A stretch of DNA of 64,000 nucleotides from Torymus aiolomorphi. Its lineage: Eukaryota; Arthropoda; Insecta; Hymenoptera; Torymidae. A model generated the notes under the pieces. That model did not search any database, was not told the origin of the DNA, and worked only from the letters and a program-made list of their open reading frames with translations. Positions 11,589-22,912 of this stretch are shown here, piece by piece. The position numbers and the translations under genes were made by a program. The stretch's first letter is position 1; each line of letters starts with the position of its first letter. The stretch spans positions 224,145,876-224,209,875 of the forward strand of contig CM070873.1 of the NCBI GenBank assembly GCA_036365515.1. Direction: 5' to 3'.

Positions 11589-11750
11589 GGCCGTGTCTAC
11601 ACAATGCGAGAAGCTCATGTGATCAGCGTAACTGCAGCCAATCACAGCTTGACTCGCGCAGAAGGAAAGAGTGTCTACCGCTCGAATCAACCTGTGATTG
11701 GCTGCAGTCACGCTGATCGCATGCGTTTGTTGCATAGTGTAGACACGGCC
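11589..11750. mobile_element. 162-bp TA-bounded MITE upstream of Atg1
   Basis: Ends GGCCGTGTCTACAC / GTGTAGACACGGCC, with TA at 11587-11588 and 11751-11752. The arms stay complementary for much of the length, and each carries a CCAAT box in opposite orientation (GCAGCCAATCACAG and CTGTGATTGGCTGC). It sits about 0.6-0.8 kb upstream of the Atg1 start codon. Confidence 0.85.
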
Positions 11751-11752
11751 TA

Positions 11753-12368
11753 ATGTCCCCACTTCCTTCCCCCGCACACAACACAGGCATGCGCGCGCGC
11801 CGAGGCGATGGTCGATCTCGCGTAGTCTCGTTCGGCGTGTCGTGTCCCATCCCGAAAGTATAAACATACGCCGCGAATATAGACCGAGCTCTTATCTCAT
11901 CTCCGAGGAACGCACGATCGGGTCCGGCTATGCGGACAGCCCCGGCGCATCGTCTCCGGAAGAAACCACGGCGCAGTTTAGTCGTAGTTTGTATAAAGTC
12001 GTATAAGTGAGCAAAAGAGAGTGAAACAGTGTTGGGCGCTCTCGCGTCGTCTCGTTCGCACAGTCGTCATTATCGATCCCCCCGCGCCGCTGCTGCTATT
12101 GCTGCTGCTGTCGCGTTCGTACATAATAGAGACTTGCCGTCGTCCCCGTCGCTGCCGATGCTGCAACGCGGAGCTGAGGTCGTCGCTGAGGTGAATAATC
12201 GATTCGGGTGAAGGCAGAGAGTATAATGGTGCAGTGTCGCGCCAAGACAACGACGAGCTGTAGGAGGCGGCCAGACCAGCGTTCTTGAGCTGGACGTGCG
12301 CGTGCGAGGGAACGAGAGTGGGAGAGAAAAGTAGCTATATGACAACAACGAGGGAAAAGCGGAGCAAC
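11753..12368 (+). promoter_or_regulatory. presumed promoter and 5' UTR of Atg1
   Basis: CpG-rich stretch with AGAG and GCTGCTGCT runs directly upstream of the Atg1 ATG. Short upstream ATGs are present. One at 12339 is in frame, ten codons before the conserved start. Where transcription begins cannot be seen. Confidence 0.5.
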
Positions 12369-15300
12369 ATGGAGATCGTCGGCGACTACGAGTACAACGC
12401 GAACGACCTCATCGGCCACGGCGCCTTCGCCGTCGTCTTCAAGGGCAGGCATCGCAAAGTAAGTCTCATGCCTTTCTGTTTCTTCTTCTCTCTAATGGGT
12501 GGGCTGGATATTTTTGGATGTTTTTGTGTGCTATCAATGTGTGGCTCTGTCGATGAGGTCTGGATTTCAATGTCTTTCAACACTGATACTGACAGCACAA
12601 TGGGCTGTATTTGCTGGATGTTGAAATTATCTATAATATGATATGGAACATATCTGTTTTTAAATATTTATTGTTATTGGAGTTTTAAATTTAAAAAAAC
12701 ATTCAAAGTGCGAAAAATATTTAATAGTAGTAATTATAATAAAAAAAAGCAATTCTTATGTAAAAAGTGCAATGAACCGAATGCTTTACGCATGCTCATA
12801 TAAACAATGTTTTTTTTCTTTTAAAAAGGATACAATAATATGATAATAAATAATGACTTTATATAAGTCATTATTAAACAAAAAAAAACAATAAAATCAA
12901 TATAATATTGTGTACTTTTATTAAACTCAATCTCATTTTGTTGTTTTATTTTCCAGAAATCCAATTTTGTTGTGGCTATTAAAAGTATAACTAAAAAGAG
13001 TTTAGCCAAATCACAGAATTTACTTGGAAAGGAAATCAAGATCTTAAAGGTGAGAACAAAGTTGTTGAAAGTTTATTGTATTTAGATAACTAAACTATAT
13101 ATAACAAATGATGATAAATTTATATTAAGTATTCACTGATATAATTGTTTTAACATTTAGGAGCTAACAGAATTGCATCATGATAATGTCGTGGCACTGT
13201 TGGATTGTAAGGTCAGTGGAAAAAATTTGCAATTATTTACCACTTAATCGCACAAGTCATGTAATCCAAACTTTTATTTCAGGAGTCTAATCATAATGTC
13301 TTCCTCGTTATGGAATACTGCAATGGTGGGGATCTTGCAGATTATCTAGCAGGTTAGTTACAACTTTCTATATCAAATTACAATGTAAAACTGTAATTAT
13401 AGTGTGTACATTATTTTTTATGTATTGATTATATTTTATTTATACAAGTAAAATTTAAAGGAAAAATTTGCTTAATTTATGTATTTTTCTTGAAAAATAG
13501 CAAAAGGAACGTTGTCCGAAAATACCATCAGAGTATTTCTAAAGCAGCTGGCTGGTGCAATGAAAGCGCTACATGCCAAAGGTGTTGTACACAGAGACCT
13601 GAAACCACAAAATATTTTACTCAGTCATAATTGTGGAAAAATGTGCCCTCAACCACATCAAATAACCCTCAAAATTGGTATGCATTATTTAAACCAATAT
13701 AGCTGTATCTAAGAACATGAACGTTTATAACGAATTTTGTTATTTTTAGCGGACTTTGGTTTTGCACGATTTCTGCAAGATGGCGTAATGGCAGCAACTC
13801 TCTGTGGTTCTCCTATGTATATGGCACCAGAGGTCATAATGTCTTTACAGTATGATGCCAAAGCTGATCTCTGGTCTTTAGGAACCATAGTTTTTCAATG
13901 TCTCACTGGGAAAGCTCCATTCCAAGCCCACACACCTCAAGCCTTGAAAATGTTTTACGAAAAGTACGCTAATTTAGGACCAAAGTGAGTACTTATTTAA
14001 ACAGCTCATTCTTCTATAACTTTTCACGATAGAGTTTATCATACATATTTATTCTTTCGAAGAATTCCACCGGGAACGTCTCCAGAACTATCGAATCTTC
14101 TTATGGGACTTTTGAGACGCAACGCCAGAGACAGAATGCCGTTCGACGAATTCTTCAGTCACCCATTCCTGCAAGGTCCGAGAGACGCCGATAGTCCAGT
14201 GCCAGTCGACAGACCCATATCTCCAGCTATCCTCTCAATTCCTGAAAGTACGCCCTGCAACATTAGGTCTGGTCCAGAAAACAACAGTCCCTGCTCCAGT
14301 CCAGAGGACGATTTTGTACTCGTACCCAGCGATATCAGTAGCGATACAGATAATAATCCAAATCCACAACAAGTAAAGTGAGTGAAATTCGTCTATCTCA
14401 CTTGCTTTACATGTTTCGCACCGAAAATCTGATGTTTTATCATTCGTTGTTGTTTTTGTAAGCATTAATGAGTCACTGATTGACATAGAACAACTATACA
14501 ACAATTTTCACCAAATTATTCAGAATACAAATTTTATCACCAAAAAAACTTATAATCCAACAGACACAAGCTAATATCTTCTTACAAAGTAAAACGTCAA
14601 CTTTGCGAATGGTCCTATTTTCGGTTCGACTTATATTTAGACTAGCTGTATGTATTGCAATGACTCGCGCGCGCACACGAAAACATATATACGGCGCTTA
14701 TTAACGTGTATGTACGCGCGTTTGGCGACAGGTTATACGCAAAGCAGAACAGTCGGGAATCCGCGGCGGCGAGTCCACCCAGGCCGTGCTACTTGCCGAT
14801 CTCCGAGCCGATACCCGTGCCGTCGCAGCGTAGTAACCCGATCTCAGGAGCGGCGGCCTCGAACTCGCCCTTGAACAAGCCGTCGAGCCTCGGCGGCAAC
14901 AACAGCGGCACCAGCGTGCCCCGTTCACAGCCGATTACTATGAGGCGCAGCAGCGACTCTCACAGGAATCACGTGGACATCGGCTCGCTGAGCCCGCCGA
15001 GCGTACAGTTTGTCATCGGCACGCCGCCCAACAGAAGGTGAGTTTCGTCATCGTATTATACCTGTCTGTAAATCCTCAATGCTGCTTTTGTTGTTTTCGA
15101 GCGCGCTGGCTGCTTCGTATTTTTTAAAATGGTTCTAGTTCTATTTGTTAAACCTATAATTCTTTTTTTTTATAAAAAAGCTCACTCAGCCAGCGCGCTT
15201 TTGCTCACTGATGTGCATTTAATCACGCAAAAACAATAACATTAGCACATACAATCATACATAATATATAACGATCATCACATACAAGACATCAATACTA

Positions 15301-16872
15301 ATTCGCTATTACACGCTTTTCTCCCTCCGTATTGAAGTATTTTACAAAAACTGCGAAGCACCGTTCGCACTTACTCGTACCGAATATCACGTAGGTTGAG
15401 CGAAACCCCACCGCCGCCAAACACGTGGCAGGTAAGCCCGGTGGCGAAGCACCATCATTATCACCAACAGCAACAGCAGCAGCAACAGCAGCAATATACA
15501 CCCTCAAGTGGTACGTCGCCTTTGCGACGCTCGAACGTTGCCAGCAGTGCCTCGTCGCCAATGCTCACCGGCCCGCTGGCGGTACTGGGCTCGCCTACTA
15601 CCAAGAATCTCCAGGACAACAACAACACCATGAGGCAGTCGCCCATCATACCTTTCGGCACGAGAGCCGTCACTTTGCCCGAAATCTCTGGTGAGTAGAC
15701 AAGTTTTTCGTTTTCTTTTTTTTTTTTTTATTTTGTTTTGTTAATCGGAGGCACCGCGTGGTGTCGGCTTTGTTTGTACTAAACTTGTTGCTTCAGAGGG
15801 GCTTTAGGGGAGTTCAATATTGCTTCAGATCGTAATGTAGACTGACAAGATGATCCTTTCACACAATGAGCTTATATAGTTGTAACTCTAATTGGTAGTA
15901 AATTTATTAAATAATTCAGCTTAATTCTTTATTAATAAATTATAATTGGCCAATGTATTTTGGAGTCCAAAATATATAAATTATTGTGCTTTTAAACTTT
16001 TTCAAAGTAGATTTGGCGCTTAAATTTTTCACTAACCTTTTAAGTAAGAAAAGCTTCACTAATATCATAATTTTGGTGGGCCTTACAATGTGTGATTCCC
16101 TGTAGCTTCATCTATACTAATAAAGCTTATTATAATTTGAAAGAAAGTAAATATTACGATGACACGTCGACGGACTACTCACATAACTGTAATTATTTTA
16201 CCACAACACTTCTGCAGTAAAAGTTTGTAACAATGTGTACAGATAGAAAATGTATTGGTACTTGTACATAAACAACAATCGACTATGCAGTAGTTTTTAA
16301 AAATTTTCCAACATAATATAAACAAACCGACCACCGACATATCACATGCACACATACATATACTCGCGTACATGCAGACACCTCCAACTCGACTGAATAG
16401 CACCTGACGCGTACTGACCAAAGCTTTTTCTCTCTTCTTCTCTACGTGTGTGCGCATCTCCTCTCTCTATCTCCGTGTGTGTGTGTGTCCGCACCTCGAC
16501 ATGCGCGCGCTCACGCGTGTGTCACTCTGTCTCTCACTGTCCAACGCGCGCACTAACAAAAAAGAAGAATTTCTCGCAAACGCAGAGGTGGGCAGCTTTC
16601 ACAACCTCTTCCCGGAGCTGTGCAGCGTGGCAAGTGACGAGCGCCCGCTCACCTTCATCGCCCCGGAGCTGCCCGAGGAGACACTCCTCGAGCGCGAGCA
16701 TAACGAGATCCTGGCCAAGCTCAACTTCGTCCTCGCGTTGTGCGAGTGTGTCTGCGAAGTGGCGAGGTCAAGGGCCGCGCCCCTCGCTGCGGTTACGTTG
16801 GCTAGTACAGGAAGTGGAGGTAGCGGCGGCGGTGGAGGTGGAGGAGGCGGTATTGGGGGCAATACCGAACAG

Positions 16873-16903
<31 letters not shown>

Positions 16904-19900
16904 CGCAGCAGCAGCCGGCAAGTACCGCGGCGACAAGACGCAGGGCAGAGCAGGTGATCCTGCTGGTCAGGGCGCTGCAGTGGCTGAGCGCGGGCCTTAG
17001 TCTGGCCACACAGCAGCTCAAAGCTGGCAAGCTCCAGCCCACCGCTAATGTCAAGGAGGGTAAGATCGACTGCGCTTTCGTTTTATCGGCTTTTGGATTA
17101 CCTCTTTGTACTTTTTTTCTTTTGTTGGGTAGGTACTTTTGCAAAGCCGCGCGCAAAAGACGTACTGATAGTAACAATTGCTTCGTAGTCTATGTTTTTA
17201 CGCACGGCCGCTACTCGGGAGAGCTTTATATAGTTTCACCATCGTAAAAAATGTATCACTTCAAAAACAAACATTTTATAGCGCCAAAATATGTTGTCGG
17301 TCGTTAAAAATCCTGTTAGAGCATTTTTATGTTTCTAATCAAGTTCCACTGATAACTAAAAGAGATTTTCAATGATCGAGCTAAGGTTCAAAGAAATCGC
17401 TTGTTATATTATAAGATGGGTCTGGTTCAATGTGGAGATAAATCCATTGTAAAATGTAAAAATGACAGCACGATTAAAAATCATAAAAAATCATTTTTTG
17501 AATATAACTTGCACGGATGTGACTTCACACGAAAATATCGCAAGTTAAATTTAAAAAAACGAAATAAAAAAATACACTAAAATAGTCGATTTTTGTTTAT
17601 TACTCAATAGGATTTAATTTTACACAGTAATATTAAATACAAAAGTTATAGATAATATTAAAAGAAAACTTTTTTTCAATTTAACGTTTTCATACACAAT
17701 CAATTTCTGACGAGCTAGACCTACAATAATAGTAGTTTTTGGTCCTAGGTCGTAAAATTGCATTTTACGGCCGTGGAGTGAACATTATTTTTCGCTATAA
17801 GTGTCCGTAAAGTACGTATTTCACAACCTGTTTTGAGGCCGTAAAGTTATATTTTTACTTTGCTAATACGAGTCCGTAAAATACAACTTTTCGGACAGGT
17901 ATGGCGAAATGGTATTTTTCGTCACTAGTCCGATTGTCGCTCGATCACACGAGGGCGTGAAATCTTACGGCCGAGTGACGAACATTATTTTTTTTATATA
18001 AGTACTTGCCCTAAAATCCGATTTTATTCGGCCTCATGCGTGTGAGTGCGTAAAATGTGTCCGTAAAATCGAATTTTACGGACATTTATATAAAAATAAA
18101 GATTTTTAACGCCTAATTAATACACCTGAAATAATCGATTTTCGGTTATAACTTAACAGAATTGGATTTCATATATAAATATTGCATACAAAAGTGATTT
18201 TTGGAAGCATGGTTATAAAATAATATATTAATATTTGATATGTAGCAATTTTTACAATGGTGAAAATATAAGGTTCTCCTAGATAGTAACGGTCGTGCCT
18301 TATATGTAAAAATGAAGTTTTGCATAGACAGCGGGGGGCTGGCGCGGCTCCTCTCGTTTATTTTGATTCAGATATAAGTACCCGAGTTTGCATGTAGAAA
18401 CTAGAAAAATTAAATGTAATTGAAATATTAATTCTCAAGTAGAAAAATAATGTATGAAGACCCAATTTCATGCGACGAATAATTCGTTACGAGTGGAACT
18501 CACGTGGTCACTCGCAATTCGTAAAAGTTTATTCGCAAAAAGCAGAAATTTTTCTGCTTTATGCGAATGTTCGCAAAAATCACGAAATACAAAGAGTAAA
18601 TAAATAATATTTTTTATACAATAACAAAGCTGTGCGAAATGGAAGGGACGAATTCGGTAAGTAAATATAAGAAAATAAGTATATTTTTCTTATTATAAAT
18701 TTTGGGTTATAAATGTACATATATTATACGTGCTTTTTTTCGTATACTTCCTTTTCTTACGAAGCAAGATTATTGCAGCTGCTGCTACAGCTATTCTCTT
18801 GTGGTAATACTGATTCATTTGTAAATAATTTATTTGCTGTTGAATTTCATTATTATATCTTTCAACATCCGAATCTTCGAAGTCCATTAAGAAGGGGGTG
18901 CCATAGCCGTGCCATTACCGACTGAGCAATGGTCACAGTTTCAAACTTATTAAAAATAAAATACATAGAATCACAAAAATCAAGAGCACACTGCTCTATG
19001 GTTTTGAACGTTCTATCATCCAGTAAAAGTTTGAAGTCGAAATATCAAGTGGTTTTTGCAAAAACTTTGAATGAAACTAAATTTTGTTTTGTTCAAAGTT
19101 TTTGCAAAAGTCACTTGATATTTCGACTTCAAACTTTTACTGGATGATATAACCTTCAAACCCACATAGCAGTGTGCTCTTGATTTTTTATGATTCTACG
19201 TATTTTATTTTTCCTCACACCGGGCCGAAAGTGCCTCATTCCCGCCCGGCTCCGAAACGGAAATATGGCATTTTCGGCCTCGATGCGAGGAAAAATAGTA
19301 TACGCACCACGGGAGTAAAATTGGCCAGCTCCCAGCTCGTGTAAATTGCCACCCGAGCCGAAGGCGAGGGTGGCAATTTACACGAGTTGTGGACTATTCA
19401 AGTTTTTTCCTCCCATGGTGCGTAATATACTATTTAATAAGCTTTAAGGGGGTGTGGTACTCATGCACTCTGTTTTACCGGCAGAACTCGGTAAATTCTA
19501 TATTATTAAAATAAATATATCGAATTACGTCTTATAAAGAGATAGTTGCCCTGTGCAATGTAATAATCTACCAGCTTGCGCAGTTTTGAGCCCAAATATC
19601 AACGGCACCCTAAAAAATTTTGCGAACGAAATTTCGGTTATTTTTGTTCGCAAAATTGTTTAGGATGCCGTTGATATTTGAGCTCAAAACTGCATAGGCT
19701 GGTAGATTATTACATTGCGCAGGACAACTATCTCTTTATAAGACGGAATTCGATATATTTATTTTAATAATATAGAATTTACCGTGTTCTGCCGGTAAAA
19801 CATAGTACATGAGTACCACACCCTCTTAACAGGGTGGCATAGTCCTACTATTACCGATCGAGCAATTGACACAGTTTATTTTATCATCCAGTAAAAGTTT

Positions 19901-22360
19901 GAATTCGAAATATTAAGTGGTTTTTGCAAAAACTGTGAACAAAACAAAATTCAGTTTCATTCAAAGTTTTTGTAAAAACCACTTGATATTTTGACTTCAA
20001 ACTTTTTCGCACTATACTAACACTGTTTTATCGGCGGAACATTTAAAGTAATTAATATAAATAAAAGGATAATGATTTACGCCTTAAACAAATTCAGTTG
20101 CCCTGCGTAATGCTGTAATACATCATTCTACAAAGTTTCGAGGCAAAAAAACGACGGCACCTTTGTTTATTTTTGGAACGAAATTTGGTTAATTTTCGTT
20201 CCAAAAATAAACAAAGGTATCGTCGTTTTTTTGTCTCAAAACTTCGTAGAACGATGTATTAGAGGATTATGCAGGGCAAATGAATTTGTTTAAGACGCAA
20301 ATCATTATCCTTTTATTTATATTAATTATTTTGACATGTTCCACTGATAAAACAGGGTTAGATAAAGTAGGACTATTACACCACCTTAATAAGTTTGAAA
20401 CTGTGTCAATTGCTCAGTCGGTAATGGCACGGTTATGGCACCTCCTTAAGGGGATGCCTTACTCGTACTATTACCGACCGAGCAATTCACACAGTTTCAA
20501 GCTGATTAAAAATAAAATACGTCGAATCACAAAAAATCAAGAGAACACTCTTCTGTGTTTTTTAACGTTCTATCATCCAGTCAAAGTTTGGAGTCGAAAT
20601 ATCAAGCCGTTTTTTCAAAAACTTTGAACGAAATTAAATTTCGTTTGTTCAAAGTTTTTGCAGAAATGACTTGATATTTCGACTCCAAACTTTGACTGAA
20701 TGATAGAACGTTAAAAAACACAGAAGAGTGTTCTCTTGATTTTTTGTGATTCGACGTATTTTATTTTTAATCAGCTTGAAACTGTGTGAATTGCTCGGTC
20801 GGTAATGGTAGGACTATGGCACCCCGTTAAACTTAGAAATACTTTTGATTTTTGTGTAGGTATCTTCTGTTTTCTATTTTTATGTGACAATATTTTGCAC
20901 AAAATGTTTTTTTACGCTGAGTTCGACTCATTTCTTGCTCCAAAAACAAAATCAGGTGGTCACTCGTTCTAATATTTCGCTGTTCGCACCGAATAATTTT
21001 CTACTCGCAAAAGTAAATCACTCGCAATTCGCAACGAATAATTCGTTGCATGAAAAGGCGCCCTTAGCTTAGAATTTTATCTTTTCATAAGTTTCAAATG
21101 CATTTTAAACTTTTATGGTCCTTGAATTACTCAAGAAGTATTTACAAATATATGCTTAATTTACAATTATATCACTCGTTTACAACGTATATTTTTAAGA
21201 TACTTTTTCTCTCGTACATGTGTTTGTAAATAAACACAATCTAATCCATTATATATTTTTGTCCGCAGTTGTGAATACAATGAACGAGAAATTTAGAAAT
21301 TGTTTAGCAGAATGTAAACAATTAAATAGTGCAGGATTGCTACGACAAACCGGAGCCACAGCAGACAAAATACTTTATAATCACGCTATAGAAATGGTAA
21401 TAAAAATTAATCACAACTTATCTAATTGAGCAAGAACTTACTTCTATGACTAGATTTACTATATACAAAAGTGTTTTGATTTAAATAAAAATATTTTTTA
21501 CAGAGTAAATTTATTCAATATGCTTTACTGAAACAAAAAACCCATATATTGTTACTCCAAATTACCTTAACATATCTATTGTTTTAAGGATAAATTAGAA
21601 TACATTCTTTTTGTCAAGCACTCTTACTACGCTGTCGAATATATTCTTAATTTTTTAATGTCATATTTTGAACGACGAAATAATTGAAGAACTTATTTTT
21701 CAAATACATGATGAGTTGATTAGTTTTATAATTTATTGTGATTTTGCAGTGCCAGTCAGCAGCGTTGGATGAACTATTCGGCAACCCCGCTGTTTGTTTC
21801 CAGAGGTATCACACCGCGCAGATTTTACTGCATTCATTATCACAAAACGTTAGTCATAGTCAAGACAGAGCTCTTCTTATCAAATGTAAGTTTTTCTAGC
21901 AAACGCCTTTTGTACTCTTTCTCTATCGCTTTTATCTTCTACGATCTTTGATACAAAACTCGAGAAAATTCTAATAATATTTCAAATCAATAACCGTTCT
22001 ACACCTAATTAACTTTATCTATTAGAGACAAAGCTCCTGAGTTATAAAACGGCATTTTCTTGAGAACTTTGAAATTTTACATACTAAGAAATATCATTTT
22101 CTAAAGAAAACAGACTATAAAATTTATACTTAAATGTAAATAATAACTGCAGAGCGTATAGATTAATTTAAATACACCAAAGAAATGTTCAAAAGAATAA
22201 AATCAAAACCTCTCAGAAAAATATTTTTCTAACTGCGAAAATATAAAAGTCGTAAATAACAGCTATTTCCTTCGGTCATTTCACAGATAAAGATGCCGTT
22301 GAGAAACGCTTGTACGTCCTGCAGCAGCAAGGCTACATCTACGCAACAGACCCAACGTAG
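12369..22360 (+). CDS. Atg1: serine/threonine-protein kinase Atg1 (ULK1/2, unc-51)
   Basis: Thirteen coding exons (12369-12458, 12957-13049, 13161-13211, 13283-13352, 13501-13677, 13750-13984, 14063-14377, 14732-15037, 15395-15690, 16586-17059, 21269-21396, 21750-21885, 22287-22360) join in frame to 814 residues. The kinase domain is about residues 9-275: [11 protein letters not shown] glycine loop, VAIK lysine 39, HRDLKPQN 132-139, DFG 162-164, activation-loop Thr177, MAPE 185-188. A ULK-type LIR, DDFVLV, is at 321-326. The middle is low-complexity with two polyQ runs and a poly-Gly run. The C-terminal EAT region contains [20 protein letters not shown] and ends [11 protein letters not shown], as in ULK1. 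Atg1 starts autophagy within the Atg13/FIP200 complex. The start MEIVGDYEY was preferred over the in-frame ATG ten codons upstream because it matches the family. The 3' splice site of exon 10 is the least certain border. Intron 10 (17060-21268) is packed with foldback elements. Confidence 0.95.
17735..18090. repeat. CGTAAAAT-rich repeat in Atg1 intron 10
   Basis: Many copies of CCGTAAAAT and its complement ATTTTACGG in a few hundred bases. A direct repeat is built on GAACATTATTTTT followed by TATAAGT (about 17782 and 17981). It begins with a near-perfect hairpin (CGTAAAATTGCATTTTACG) and ends with another. It resembles the short-motif-filled foldback elements elsewhere in the window, but no defined ends are visible. 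Confidence 0.6.
19285..19432. mobile_element. small foldback with GTATACGCACCA ends
   Basis: The arm AATAGTATACGCACCACGGG pairs with CCCATGGTGCGTAATATACTA at the other end. Inside is a GTAAATTGCCACCC / GGTGGCAATTTAC hairpin with a CCGAAGGCGAG loop. A similar end (AGGTGCATAATCTACTATTT) lies at 48736-48756, beside exon 4 of the P450. Confidence 0.55.
19448..19825. mobile_element. TTAA-bounded foldback element F2 (378 bp)
   Basis: TTAA at 19444-19447 and 19826-19829. Ends GGGGGTGTGGTACTCATG / CATGAGTACCACACCCTC. The two halves are reverse complements around a centre near TTCGGTTATTTTTG. It is homologous to 55537-55913. No coding capacity. Confidence 0.85.
19830..20385. mobile_element. F3, rearranged foldback elements joined to F2
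   Basis: Starts CAGGGTGGCATAGTCCTACT, the reverse complement of the right end of the element at 55225-55532. It carries a short palindrome (AAGTTTGAATTCGAAATATT arm), then changes near 20025 into a different palindrome. The arms of that one are AACGACGGCACCTTTGTTTA and its complement, centred near 20180, and end at a GATAAAACAGG motif. It looks like a fusion of two foldback elements. Confidence 0.55.
20450..20826. mobile_element. TTAA-bounded foldback element F6 (377 bp)
   Basis: TTAA at 20446-20449 and 20827-20830. The arms are almost perfectly complementary over the whole length, for example AATCAAGAGAACACTCTTCT against AGAAGAGTGTTCTCTTGATT. Centre near TTAAATTTCG. Its arms are related to F1 (18891) and F4 (55225). 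It abuts the end of F1, sharing one TTAA. Confidence 0.85.
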
Positions 22361-22674
22361 CGCATGTGACAAAGCTCAATCACGGAGTGCAATTTCCCAC
22401 CCGAGCCCAACTCGTATTCGATTTACGCTATCTTTTTAAGGAACTAACGGAAAAGATGAGACTACGAAGCTGAAAAGCATGAAAAAAAAAAAAAACAAAA
22501 AACAAAGCACGTCGAGGATTTAATTTCTTTTTTTGGTTTATTTACATGATTTTCTTAACTAAGGATACGATTAGTGACCTTTTGATTATACATATATAAA
22601 TATAAATATATATACATAAAAATATGTTGTAATGTATCTACAGATGTTTATTTGACATTTATTTCATATCGAAG

Positions 22675-22680
22675 AATAAA
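22675..22680 (+). terminator. poly(A) signal of Atg1
   Basis: AATAAA 315 bp after the Atg1 stop codon. It faces the TSPO poly(A) signal less than 70 bp away, so the two transcripts may overlap at their 3' ends. Confidence 0.6.
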
Positions 22681-22745
22681 TACGCGTATATTGAGAAAAA
22701 AGAAAAAGATAACAAATCTTTTGTGTATTTAGTGCAAAAAGTCCT

Positions 22746-22751
22746 TTTATT
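22746..22751 (-). terminator. poly(A) signal of TSPO
   Basis: AATAAA on the minus strand, about 160 bp after the TSPO stop codon. Confidence 0.6.
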
Positions 22752-22912
22752 ACATAATAACGTGATACAAAAGCGCATGTGACACGTTTGAACGCATAAT
22801 AATCATGGTATAACAAGCCTTAACAATCACATAAAAATAAGTATCATCTAGTGTACTTCGATTTGAACAACAGTGTTACTTTCATGTATTTACTTATCCA
22901 CCTATAATTAAT

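Larger units (their letters stand above)
18891..20445. mobile_element. TTAA-bounded foldback element F1, split by insertions
   Basis: TTAA at 18887-18890, then GAAGGGGGTGCCATAGCCGT. The internal palindrome runs to about 19207, where homology to the left arm stops (GTATTTTATTTTT). The missing right end (AATAAGTTTGAAACTG to GGCACCTCC, then TTAA) reappears at 20386-20449. About 1.2 kb of other foldback elements lie between. Confidence 0.65.
18468..21055. mobile_element. composite foldback with CGAATAATTCG ends, Atg1 intron 10
   Basis: The left end TTTCATGCGACGAATAATTC and the right end AACGAATAATTCGTTGCATG are inverted copies. Both arms are rich in ATTCGCAAA and CACTCGCAATTCG motifs. The middle has been invaded by TTAA-bounded foldback elements (18891-20826), which now make up most of its length. 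Confidence 0.6.

Noticed and set aside
19448..19825. Assignment of the TTAA elements to piggyBac
   Set aside because: TTAA borders fit, but the GGGGGTG ends differ from the piggyBac ends I know and no transposase is present, so superfamily is left open.
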